Below are positions 35,439-46,700 of a DNA stretch of 64,000 nucleotides, one piece after another. The notes beneath the pieces are model-generated. The model made no database searches, was not told where the DNA came from, and was given only the letters and a program-made list of their open reading frames with translations. Origin of the DNA: Diplosphaera chodatii (taxonomy: Eukaryota > Chlorophyta > Trebouxiophyceae > Prasiolales > Stichococcaceae); assembly GCA_032358165.1 (NCBI GenBank), contig JAALGY010000031.1, forward strand, positions 2,976,001 through 3,040,000, written 5' to 3'. Both the position numbers and the translations under genes were made by a program. Position 1 is the stretch's first letter. Each line of letters starts with the position of its first letter.

Positions 35439-38400
35439 ATGGTGCACCTGCCGCTGCTGCACCGGAGCAGGGGCTCGGCGACCAGCCTGGCGAGCGGCAA
35501 CAATGCCGGCGCCGGCACCGGCGTAGGCTCTGGCGTGTCGCCGCCAATGTCGGACGATGAGGGCGCCATGACCTGCAGCGCCCCAGCGGCCAGCTACCTC
35601 GGGAAGCTGTGGCACTGGGGCGGCGAGTCGTTCAGCAGGGGCAGCGGCGGCCTGTTCAGCCGCGGCAGCCAGGTACTGCTCTTGCTGATGTGACATACCT
35701 CATTGACTCTCCGCACACATGAGCGAACATGCAACTGCAGACATCATGACGATGCACATTGAACATCGAAACCAAACGTGTGCCAACCCTGTGCATGTTC
35801 CCACAGACCGGCATGGGGCGGTCTCCATCATCAGCGGATGATGAAGAAGACATGGTCACCAGCGGAGCGCAGCGGGGCGTGGTGGATGTCAAGGTGGATG
35901 GCGCCAGCCGCGACGGCGGAGTCTGGGTGAACTACAGGACGCACGCCGCGCTGCCTGGCACCTACGACGATCATGCACACGCCGAGGTGTGCCCCGCCCC
36001 ACCTCTGACGCATCAGGGTGACAGGCTCCAGCCGCACTGCTTCACCCAGCATGACATTGCGGAGCCACCTGCCAGCCGCACGCCACAGATTTCGCCCTCA
36101 CACTGTGGTGTTGCACCCCGCAGCCGGAAGAGGATCACGAGGTGCACATGGGCAGCAAGAAGAGCGGCATGGAGGCCGCGGCGGCGGCGGCCATCGAAGC
36201 GGCCACCGTGCAGCAGCAGGTCTGGCGCCTTGTGCTTTTGTTTGCTGACAGTGATTCACTGAGGCACGGCCACAACGTATGCTGCCTGCTGCTGTAGGGC
36301 AGCTCAGGGTTCAGTCAGTCAGGCAGGTTTCTAACAAAATGTCGCGGCACGGATGCAGGAAGCTGAGGCCGCGGCGGATGAGGCAGATGCTGAGCGGCCC
36401 AGCGTGCAGGCGGCGCTCCTGCAGCGGCCGCCGGTGCCGAAGCTGGCCATCTGCATCATGGTGGCTGGCACCCGCGGAGACGTGCAGCCCTTCATCGCGC
36501 TGGGCCTCGGCTTGAAGGTGTACCTGCAGTGCGCTGTGTTGGACCTGAACAGAACCCTGGCGCCATTCAAACATTTGTCACAGGCATCGATGTTGCATAC
36601 CTCGTACGATCAGGAGTATGGGCACCGGGTGCGGCTGGCGTCACACGCAGTCTACCGGGAGTTCGTCACCGGCTTTGGCCTGGAGTTCTACCCCCTGGGC
36701 GGCGACCCCAAGGCAAGTGCTGCTCTGCACTGCCGGCTGTTGCTGTGATACTGCATGATGGCCTGTCACGTGCTGCCGTCGGCGTGCCCTGCGACAGAAG
36801 AAGCATCCGCCTGAAGCATGGGAAACGAGTGTGGCGCCGGCTGCTGGCAGGTGCTGAGCGACTTCATCGTGGAGAACCGCGGCATCGTGCCCAAGAGCCT
36901 CAAGAGCGCCAGCGACAACATCGAGCAGGTCAACCAGATCATCCGGAGCAGCTACCCGGCCTGCACCCAGCCCGACCCAGCAGGTGATGTTTTGTTGTTG
37001 TCGGAGGTCACATGCCAGCCCATCGCTCAGCTTCCAGATTGGCCTCCCATGTAGCTGCGCCTGCAGGGGATCAACGTTTCAAATTCAAATTTTCGGCCAC
37101 GGTATGAAGGCCCATTTTGGACGTTGCAGGTATTCATGCAGCAGCATGGTGGCCTGAACAGATGACCTGCCCGTTGTGCAGGAGGCGAGCCCTTCAGTGC
37201 GCAGGCCATCATCTCCAACCCGCCGGTGTACAGCCACCTGCACGTCGCGGAGAAGATGGGCATCCCGGTGAATCAACATCCCCATGTGCCCTCCTGCATG
37301 CATCTAGCCGCCCCCATTTCCTACGTCCTGCACCGCAGACCCACTGCTTCTTAGCTTAGGCTGTGGCCGCTTGTACAAGACCCGCCAGCTCCCACTGTGC
37401 GCCACAGTCGCCACCCTGGAGTGCTCCCTGCTCATGCTGGGCCCCGTTCTGATCCAGGATGTGTTCCTGCAGTGCCACATCTTCTTCACGATGCCGTACA
37501 GCCCGACGCGCGCCTTCCCATCCCCCCTTGCGCGATTCGAAGGCAGCGCCGAGCCTGGAGTCATCATAGGTGGAGACCACAATGGCCTCTACCACCTCAA
37601 GCTGCTGCGTGTGTGTAGAGCAGCAAGTGTCCCACTGCCGTTGCACACGTGCAGCCGCCACATGTACAGCTTGGCACTGTCGCAACTGCTGTGCTGCTCG
37701 CCAACGGCCAGCGCTCTAGCTGCAGGGTTGCGGAACTACCTGTCATACTGGGCAGTCGAGGACTACATCTACCTGGGGCTGCGGCGCCCGCTGCGCCGCT
37801 TCCGCAAGCAGCTGGGGCTGCCGCCCCTGCGTGCCATCGAGGGTGTGCAACGAGATGCGCTTGCAACGCCACACCGTAGCCTCCAGTCCTGCTACTGGCG
37901 CCTGCATTTCCCGGAAGCTGCTGCTGCTGCACACCCAGTGTTGGAGTGGCTGACCGCCTGCTGCCCCTGTGCAGGCGTCAATGCGTCCCATCTCATAGAC
38001 TACCACAAGGTCCGCTCCCCAAGCTAGGTGCATGTTGCCCGGGCTGAGGTGCAAGAGCAAGCCCTGACAGAGATTGTGCGTTCCCACGGCATGCGCCCTG
38101 AGTCTCACTCACAACTGCAGGTGCCCTTCGGGTACTGCTGGTCGCCCGCGGTGCTGCCCAAGCCGCCCGACTGGGGCCCCCACATCGACGTGTGCGGCTA
38201 CTTCGTGCTGCGGGAGGGCTCGCTCACGCACTACAGCCCGCCGGAGGCCCTGAAGCGGTTCCTCGCCGCAGGTACAGCAAGCATTCAGGGTGTTGTGACC
38301 GTCTCCAGGGGGAACAGCAAAAGTGCACACTGGCAGCATTGGGCACACTCACCGAAATAGCACGTTGCCATATAGCATGCAGTAACATGGACGCTGCTCG

Positions 38401-41100
38401 GCAAGAAGTGTGCCAAGCAGGGGGTTGATACCCGCCATATTTGAGACTGGTGTGGCTGCGCCTGCTGCAGGGCAGCCACCGGTGTACATCGGGTTCGGCA
38501 GTCTGTTGGTGGACAATCCGAAGGGCCTCACCAAGATGATCCTATCAGCCGCCAAGCGTACTGGCCAGCGCATTATACTGTGCAGGTGTCGATGATGCAA
38601 CAGCGTCTCTGCTTATCGTCGTGCTGTGCCTGCTGACTCACAATGCAGCTCCACTGAATGCTGATGGTGCATCTGCATGGCTGCTGCAGAACCTGTATCT
38701 GTGTTGCGCGCCCCTCAAGAGCGCGCTCGCGGCTGCATCAGCAGCCTGTTCTCCCGGTATGCATGCACCTTGGGGCTCACCTTTTCATCTGCATGGCCAC
38801 CCTGCAGCGGGTGGGGCGGGCTGGGCGCCGGGGCGGACATGCCCCCCGAGGTGCTGCTCGTCAAGGAGGCGCCCCACGACTGGCTGCTGCCCCAGTGCGT
38901 CCCATACTGCAAGCTCAGGATTTTGGAATCCCTCTCTCTCTTTGCCGTCAAGCGCCTTGCATAAAGCGCCGTGTTGCGGCCAGCTGCGCCTGTGCTTAGC
39001 ATGCTCACTCGCATCTGGGGCCTCTTTCGTTGTGTATGACGGACGGCACGTGAGTTGCATCCAAGCAGGGACCCCAAGTCCATCACCATGGCACCTGTTA
39101 GCTTTATGGTGTCTCTCCATCGAGGTCACCGATCTCACCACTCAGGTGCGCTGCCTGCGTGCATCACGGCGGCGCGGGCACAGCGGCGGCGGGCCTCATG
39201 GCGGGGCTGCCCACGACGGTGGTACACTTCTTCGGGGACCAGGTGTCCTGGGGCATGGCCGTCTACAGGTGCCGCCGTGCCGCCGGCTCTGCTTGCCGGA
39301 CTGCTGCCGACATCACATGATGCGCACCAGCTGTGGAGGCCATCAGCATGTCAGCAGTGGCGCTCTGCCGTCATGTGCATAGTGTCGACCAACCTGTTCG
39401 TGCTCAGCTGCGGCACGCAGCAGGCAGGGCATGCACAATCTGCAGCTGCCGTCCGCTGCAGGAGGGGCGTGGGGCCCAAGCCCATCGCGATTGACAGCCT
39501 GACGGAGGACAAGCTGGTCGCCGCGCTCGAGTTCATGGCGGACCCGCAGGTCAAGGCCAGGGCGGAGGCCATCTCCGCCGAGCTGGCGCAGGTGCTGCGC
39601 TGGTTTTAGGGTTTAGGCTGCGCTGCTCTGACTTCAGGGGCTGACACGTCCTCCTTGTGACCTGACCTCCCCTCAACGGACCATTGAGCTGCGTTACTAG
39701 CATGCGTGCCTGCCTCGAGCTGGAAAGGACCTGCAAGATTCACCGCCAGCTTCTGCTATGCACCATGCTTACTCCCATGTGTGGAAGCTCGACATCTGCA
39801 GGAGGATGGTGTGGCGCGGGGCGTTGAGGCATTCCACCGGCATCTGCCCATCGAGGCCCTCAGGGGCGAAAAGGCGGGTTTCTCACATGCACCTTTCCTC
39901 TACTTAGAGCAGCAGTGTCAGCTTTGGCATGCCAAGTTGGTTTCGAGGCTTACGGGTCTTGGACGTGTCAACTCCAGTTGCAGAACAGCCACAACCACAT
40001 AGGATGCCAGCAGATGAATCGTTGAACCCTGAGCACCGCCCGCAGGTCGTGTGGCGGCTGGCGAACCCGCCGCAGCGGTCGGCGGCCCGCAAGGCGCTCG
40101 CAAACGCCAGCAACGTGGTCATCCGGCAGCCGGGGCGCGCCGGCTGGGAGGGCGGGAAGTACGTGACCAAGTCAGGTGGGGCTGCCGTGGGCTCACCACT
40201 CGGTTTCGCTCCATATCACTGATGGTCCAGCAGACTGTACGGGAGCGCGCAGCTCCGTGTGTGATGCACGCCAACACGGCTGCAGAGGCCTGACTGCCCT
40301 GTGGCGTCCATGCACGGGCGCCCGCTGGCTCACCACTCTGGTCCTGTTGCGCAGCTGCCTCCGGGCAGCGATCAGCGGTGGCAGCCTGACTGCCCGCTGG
40401 CTGGCCGGCTTCAGGCCTGCTTTCAGTCGGCCCACGACACCGTTGCTCAGCCTGCTGCGCTGCTGCTGCACAGGCTACCACGCGACGGCGCACTTCTCCA
40501 AGGGGCTGTGGTCCCTGATGTCGCTCCGACCCTCCACCCGGGAGCTGACCAGCGGCGAAGAGCGGGGCGGTGGCGGCCCAGACGGCCATGCCCTGCTGGC
40601 CAGCACCTCCGACGACGACGACTTTGCAGTTCTGGGTGAGGTTGTGTCTGTTTGCGGAGCACAGGTGCTTACCATGTCCACTCGACTGTTGCTGGACGAC
40701 CATGTGCAGAGGGCGATGCTGCTGTCGTGTTCCGTCCGCAGGGGGCTCAGGCAGTGTCGATCGGGGCACAGGCGCAGCAGCGGCGATGGCGGTTGGCGCG
40801 GTCTCGGCGGAGGACGCGGCGCAGGCGGCGCAGCAGCTGGAGCTGGTGGTGACACCCAAGAAGGGGTCGCAAGCAGGCGACGACCTGGATGCGGCCGCAG
40901 AGGCGGCGCAGGCGGCGATCGGCTTCTCGGGCCGGAAGCAGGAAGCCCAAGAAGCAGTTCCGGCAGCGGCGGCGCCCCGCTTTCCTGCGCTTGACGCCCT
41001 GAGCGGCGACAGCAGCGATGGGACGGACAGCGATGCGGCAGCGGCTGCGGCGGCCGCCCCACGGCGCATCCTGTACCGTGCGATCAGCCACCAGATGTGA
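35439..41100 (+). CDS. Sterol 3-beta-glucosyltransferase (UGT80 type)
   Basis: Transfers glucose from UDP-glucose to the 3-hydroxyl of membrane sterols, making steryl glucosides. Early exons are 35439-35672, 35807-35985, 36122-36220, 36359-36517, 36613-36712 and 36850-36982. The N-terminal fold has [44 protein letters not shown] and [20 protein letters not shown], the family hallmark. The C-terminal fold has [27 protein letters not shown] and the donor-binding [20 protein letters not shown], then FFGDQVSWG and [16 protein letters not shown]. Beyond the catalytic domain there are about 250 extra residues (exons from 40048): an acidic STSDDDDF patch and a long Ala-rich tail ending at 41100. The N-terminal 200 residues are acidic and Ser-rich, as in plant UGT80s, without PH or GRAM domains. 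The intron at 36713 has a GC donor. Confidence 0.92.
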
Positions 41101-41836
41101 TGATGTGGGACTGTGTATTCCCACCTGCGAGGGACAGACGGTAGCATGCATATATGGCGTCGGTAAGGGTCATCAGCGGCTGCATGTAGCATGTGCGCAT
41201 CATTATGAGCGCCTGATTCTTGTGTACGAGTACATGATAATTGATTGTGTAACATGATTGCTTCAGCTTGTCAGGGTGTGTTGATGGGATTTGGCAGGCC
41301 TTCTGTCTTCGACTGCATGGTCCGCAAGACAGTGTGATGGTGTAAAACCAGGCGGAAGCATCACCTGATTGGACGCCTGTTTAGTAAGCTAGAGCTGCAA
41401 TCAGCAGCTGCATACCAATCACCTGATGACAACACCCCATTACCCTCTCTGCATGTGCACTGGTCTCGCTGTATGTTTCATGCGGCCTGCACGTGCAGCA
41501 GAGCGTGATTTCCTAAGCTCCAGATCCCATGAGCTAGGCTACACAACTCAATGTACCAGGTTCCGACAGCCTGCTCAGCATTCACCCTCACATAGAAATG
41601 TTCCTATTTGTAGCATCCTTGACATCCGCTGTATGGCTTGTGAGCGGAAGGTCTAATGAATGACAGACACCAAGCTGCACTGGAAATGCGCAACACCTCC
41701 CCCGCACAAAAAAAAAAAAAAACAAAAACAAAAACAAATAAACAACACTGCACCGAATGCCACGCAACCACCGCACCACTATGCACTGCACATCGGCTTT
41801 GCTTGCCGCAGCCGTTACCACCTCAGCTTTATGCAC
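41101..41836. other. Convergent intergenic with A-rich tract
   Basis: TGTAA at 41248-41252 is a good poly(A) signal for the sterol glucosyltransferase. An A15 run followed by CAAAAA repeats spans 41708-41746. On the minus strand it forms a T-rich stretch in the 3' flank of the Cys-rich gene. No coding sequence is supported. Confidence 0.6.
41248..41252 (+). terminator. Putative polyadenylation signal (TGTAA)
   Basis: TGTAA lies about 150 bases past the sterol glucosyltransferase stop, a normal distance for a green-algal 3' UTR. Confidence 0.5.
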
Positions 41837-42707
41837 TCATATGCCGGGAGAGGGCGGAACGCTGGGCGTGGGGCCGAACACCGCGGGCGGGCCGTTGCAG
41901 GTGCCGCCCATGCCCGGCCCAGCGCCGTCGCAGCTGGCGAGGCTGGAGGCGCACTCGTCGGGACTGGCGCAGCCGACGCCTCCCAACGAGATGCTGCAGA
42001 CGCCGGTGCCATCTGGCAGGATCTGCATGCACACAAGCAGGGATCGTCTCACGGACAGGCTGTCATCGTGAGCCACAGTAGGGATATAGAGAGGCGCCAG
42101 TACCATTGATTGACTCATCCCTCAATGGCGCATGGCAGACCGACTCGAGAATAGCTGCATGGCCATGCCGCTGCCAGAGCAACTGGCGTATGACTGGGCA
42201 GTCTGCAGCACAGCTCACTTGCACCTGTCAGCAGGCGCGCACCTGGCACTCCAGGTTCGCAGCGGCGAGTTCCACGTGGACGCCGTCAGCGTTGGTGCAG
42301 TTGACGGCGGCGCACAGCCGGTCGGGCGCGCATGGGCAGTTGGCAAGGCCGATAGGCGGACCGCCAACGCCTGCGCCTGCGGAAAACGAAGGCAGAAACG
42401 GGTCATCACACGCTTCGAGGGGATATGCGTCGGAGGTTTATGCCACACGTTGATGCTTGCCGGCGGGGTTTGCAACAGCAAGCAGGTGTCAATGTACATG
42501 TGCGGCAGGCTTCATTCTGTCCAGCCCGGTGTGTCATCATTGCATGTTGCCGGACTTCCTTTCGGCGCACCCACCTGCAGGGGCCGGCAGGGCTGCGAAG
42601 AGGCAGAGCACAGCCAGCACAGCCCAGCCCGCAAACGCTGGGCACCCACGAGCTGGCTTGCAACACCGGGCGGCGCGAGCACGAGTCGCTGCCATTGAGG
42701 TCATCAT
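41837..42707 (-). CDS. Small secreted cysteine-rich protein
   Basis: Three exons fit exactly in phase (42575-42707, 42243-42379, 41837-42022) and give 151 residues. After an Arg/Cys-rich leader, residues about 25-43 form a hydrophobic signal or anchor segment (WAVLAVLCLFAALPAPA). The mature part has ten Cys in pairs (NCPCAP, RLCAAVNC, ECQ, VCSISLGGVGCAS, DECASSLASC, GTCNG) and one N-x-T site. It ends in a Pro/Ser/Gly-rich tail, VFGPTPSVPPSPGI. The spacing suggests a small disulphide-bonded extracellular domain. I cannot assign a family. The leader before the hydrophobic segment is long and basic, so a type II membrane anchor is an alternative to cleavage. Confidence 0.65.
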
Positions 42708-43794
42708 GCAGATAGCCTGAAGTGGAGCCAGGACCTGACTTAGGGCTTGAGTGCCTGATCATGTGTTCGCCTCTAAGCCAGTCGTCGATGGCGCGTCCAA
42801 TGGTGAGCATCTGCAGGTGTAGCAAGCTATGATCTTCCTTGCTACTACGAGTGCTCCACCGCACCTTGGGCGCTCTGCCTCCGGGATGTAGGCAGCTGCA
42901 GGCCGTGTGCATTGCAAAGAGCACCTGGCCAGGTGCAGCTGCTTGTGCAAGTCCTATGGCTGTCCAGCGCCAAAACGCAGCTGCCTACGCACCTTTCTGG
43001 CATTGGAACCTCCCATCTGGACACCTGGCTTTGCAAGATTGTAGAGGACATGTGCGGTCGGTGTGTGTGCCTCCGCCTGGTAAAGCAACATTGAAAGTCT
43101 TCAGCAACATATTCAAAGCATCTCATAGCAGGTGCCGTGCATATTGACAGCAAACTGCAGGCTTTGGGCGTAATGCTGCGGTGCCGCATGCTGCGGCATG
43201 TGGGTTGAGCTTCGTGCATGCTACAGGCCTGTCGTAAGCGGGCGGGTCTGTATAAGCAAGCTAGGTTATGTTTATCGCTATCGCTGCTGCAATCACACGA
43301 TCTTCATCATGCTACGTATGAGTGCACCTCGCTCAAAGCCGCACGTGCGGCATTTCTCCTCGTCCCAGGCTTTCCCGCTGGTGCAGGTTGACTGGCACGC
43401 AATGCGCAGGTGTCGCCGTCACATGCCATGACGCGTTGAAAAGACATATCTACTAATCTCGGTCATCTTCTACACGCAGACAGCACAATTGCAGGCAGCA
43501 CAGATCAGCATTGACTGCCAGTGCCGAGCACTGCTTTCGTCAACGCGCTTGGTGCCAACCCCTTGCTGTACACAAGACACCTTCAAAGGAGGATATGGAG
43601 CTGTGCAGAGCGCAAGCAGCTGGCTAGGCGTCACAGTGCTGCTGCAGCACACATTTGCGGCACACTGCGCAGAGCCAGCGCACAGAGTTGTGGCTCCACA
43701 GATCTGGTTATCATCAACCAGACCTGCAGTGACAATCGTCTGATGTCATGATCCTCTGCTGCCGGAGGCTGCCTCGGCACTCGGACACTAGGTG
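42708..43794. other. Divergent intergenic
   Basis: Just over 1 kb lies between the Cys-rich gene (-) and the SFI1-like gene (+). No domain-bearing ORF is seen. Presumably two promoters. Confidence 0.5.
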
Positions 43795-46700
43795 ATGGCC
43801 GCCCTGGGGCGGCTGGCCACCCAGCGCCGCCGCTCCTCCGCAACTCATCACCTTACCTCACTAGATGAGGCGCGGAAGCACCGCAAGTCGTCCGTCGACA
43901 CCTACAGCAACCCCAGCTACGAGGACGCCGCGCCGGGCGGCGCCGCACCCGACGCGGCAGCTGCGGCGCAGCTCCGCAGCACCGGCACCGCACGAGAAGC
44001 GCCGCCTGCCGCCGCCGGGCCCCACCCTGCGCCGCAGCAGCGGCCCGAGCCCGGACCTCGGGATGGCGGCAGCAGGCAGCAGCCGGCTGCACAGGTGCGC
44101 GGCTGGTTACGCTTGTCGGTGCCCGAGTTGCCTGTGCTCACCAGCCTGACGTGGTCCCGGCGGACAAACCAAACAGCTGTACGGCATGCATGCCGCCGGC
44201 TTGGTTCTGGGCCACACTGCTGCTCGGCTTCGATGCGCGCAGTGGACAGTGGCAGCAACGTGTCCAAAGTGATGCATGTCCCTAGCTGCTGGACCTCAAA
44301 ATCAAGCCGTCACAGCCTGGCCAAGCCTGCCCGGCCCCGGTGCCCCGCAGGCGCGCTTCCAGGGCGACGTCAGCACCTGGGGCCGCGGTGGCGGCGGCAG
44401 CGACGACGGCGGCAGCGGCGGCAGCCTCAGCAGCGGGCTCAGCCCGCGGGAGGGCGCTGCCCGCGGAGTCCCCTGGGACCTGGAGACCGGCAAGCAGGTC
44501 GGCTTCGTGTTGTGTGCGCACCGTTGGCTGCAGCCTTGGGTTTGTTGTCTCTGTGGAGCCTGTTGAAGGCTTCAACTTGAAGCAGACCCTTCCCGAGTGG
44601 AACAAGGCATCAGCTGCCCTGGGGCGTGCAGCGGCGCGGGCTTGACAGCAGGAACAGCGTCTTCACTGAGAGGCTGCACGTCGTCACACGGCTGGCGTGA
44701 CGCGCCGCAGGTGCTGGCGGCAGAGGCGGCGCAGTATGGCCGCTCGGCGGCGGCGCTGCAGGGGGGCCTGGCGGGCGGCGACGCGCGGGGCTCGGACCTG
44801 CCCAGCCGCCTGGCGGCGCAGCAGATGGCCGCCCTGGCCGGCATGTCGCTCAAGGTGGGCTTGGCTCACGGGCGTGCACTGAGGTCCGATGCAGGGGACA
44901 GTGTCGTGCTGTGCATAACAGGCAGGTGCCTCCCAGCCGCCGCGACACGCCAGGGTGCACTGTGCAGCTGCTGGACGATGTGCCTGAGATGTGCTGCGTG
45001 AGTCAAAACGGTTTCGCGTGCCGCGCAAAACATCCGCCTGCCTATTCCCATTATCTTGGGCACCGCCGGCCTTGCACGGCCCAGGTGCAGGAGGCGCTGC
45101 TGCACAGCCAGAGCATGTTCCGGCAGCGGGTGGGGCGCCGGGAGCGGGGCCTGCTGCGCGCCGCCCTCGCCGCCTGGCTGCGGCGCCGGTGCGTGCCCAG
45201 GGTCAAGCTGCGTAGCCGGGTGCTAGTTGTGCACTTCTGTGCATGTGTTGTGTAATGCGCCAGGATGTCACACATGTGAAGCTGTAATGACAAGGCAGGA
45301 ACAGGAGTGTGCCTGTCCGGTGTCATCACCACGCAATGAGGAGGGTCACAGCTGACGTGCTGCGGCGCGCCTGTCTGCAGGGACGAGGCTCGGGCGAAGC
45401 AGCGATGTATGCTGAGGGCGGTCGGCCGCATGCGGCGGCGGCGACTGACGCACACCTTCAGCGCATGGCGGCTGCGGGTGGCGGAGCCCGACCGGCGGTC
45501 CTGCCTGCTCAAGCAGGTGCGAAGGGGTTACAGAAGGTTGAGACCAAAATGCCGTCATCCGTAGAGTGGCACCACAGTCAGCCGCACCTGCAAATGCAGC
45601 CCCCTGCACACGCCAAAGGCCGGCTGTGATGAGGTTGTTGCACCATGCACCGCTAGTAGCAGGGGAATAACCGACAGATGCACAACACACCATCCTCTGC
45701 TTTGCCTGGTCGGCAGGCGAAGGCGGCGCTGGCGAGGAGGCTGGTGCAGCGGGTGCTGGAGCACTGGGGCGGCGCTGTCGAGGCGCGCTGCGCGGCCGCC
45801 CACCTGGCGATGCGGGACCACGAGATATGCGCCTTCAACAAAGAGGCGCGTCTTGAATGCTGCAGCATCACAGCCCCTGACCTCACAGCTCAAGCACAAG
45901 TGCTGTGAGCTGCCACGACTGTCTGCAATAGCCAGCAGAAGAACAGCAGGCACAAATGGAACTACCTGCAATCAGCATCAATATCTGCGAGCGTGGGATT
46001 CGATGACGTTTTGTCGAACGCAATAATGTGTTGTGTCCCAGTGACATCGAGCATGGCCTTGAAAGCAGCCATAGCAGACTCAGAAGGGTGCTGCTGCAGA
46101 TCCGGAAGTGGGAGGCGGGGGCGGTGCATGCGGCGGCGCAGCGGCGGCTGCGGCGGCAGCTGCATGCATGGGCAGCCTGGGGCCTGAGGCGGGCCCATAC
46201 CCGGCGGCAGGCGCAGCTGGCAGCGCAGCGGTGGCAGCACACCGTGTGCCGCAGCGCTGTGGCTACCTGGTGTGCACCCTGCAGCAGCCTTCCCTCGCGT
46301 CCCAAATCTGAAATGCGCCTCACGACTGTGTGACACTGCCGCAGCATGGCGTGCCGGCAGCATGGCCTGCCGGCACATGCTGCAGGGCACTGGATGCTGA
46401 GCCCGTAGGGTGTATGGCGTTGGCCACCAGCTTTGCACTTGTCGAGGCCGTAATGAGTAGAAGTGCGTGTCGGGTTTTTCGATGCAGGCGCCAGCAATCC
46501 GCCGCGCAGCAACAGGAGCGGGCAAGGGCCGCGGCGGCGTCGGCCACCCTGCAGCGGCGGCGGCTGCGCCGGTTGCTGCAGGGCTGGGCGGCGCGCCCGG
46601 GGCTGGGTGCAGCCAAGCGTCACAGGGCGCGGATGGCAGCAGCCGCACTCGTCCGAGGCAGCTGCAGACGCACCCTGCTGCTGGTGACTACCGATGCCAT

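Noticed and set aside
40119..41255. 378-codon minus-strand ORF
   Set aside because: It is antisense to the Ala-rich 3' exons of the sterol glucosyltransferase. GC-rich third positions keep the reverse frame open and there is no recognisable domain.
41708..41746. A-rich tract as a retroposon (SINE) tail
   Set aside because: No target-site duplication or internal promoter boxes could be found around it. A simple A/CA-rich tract is enough.
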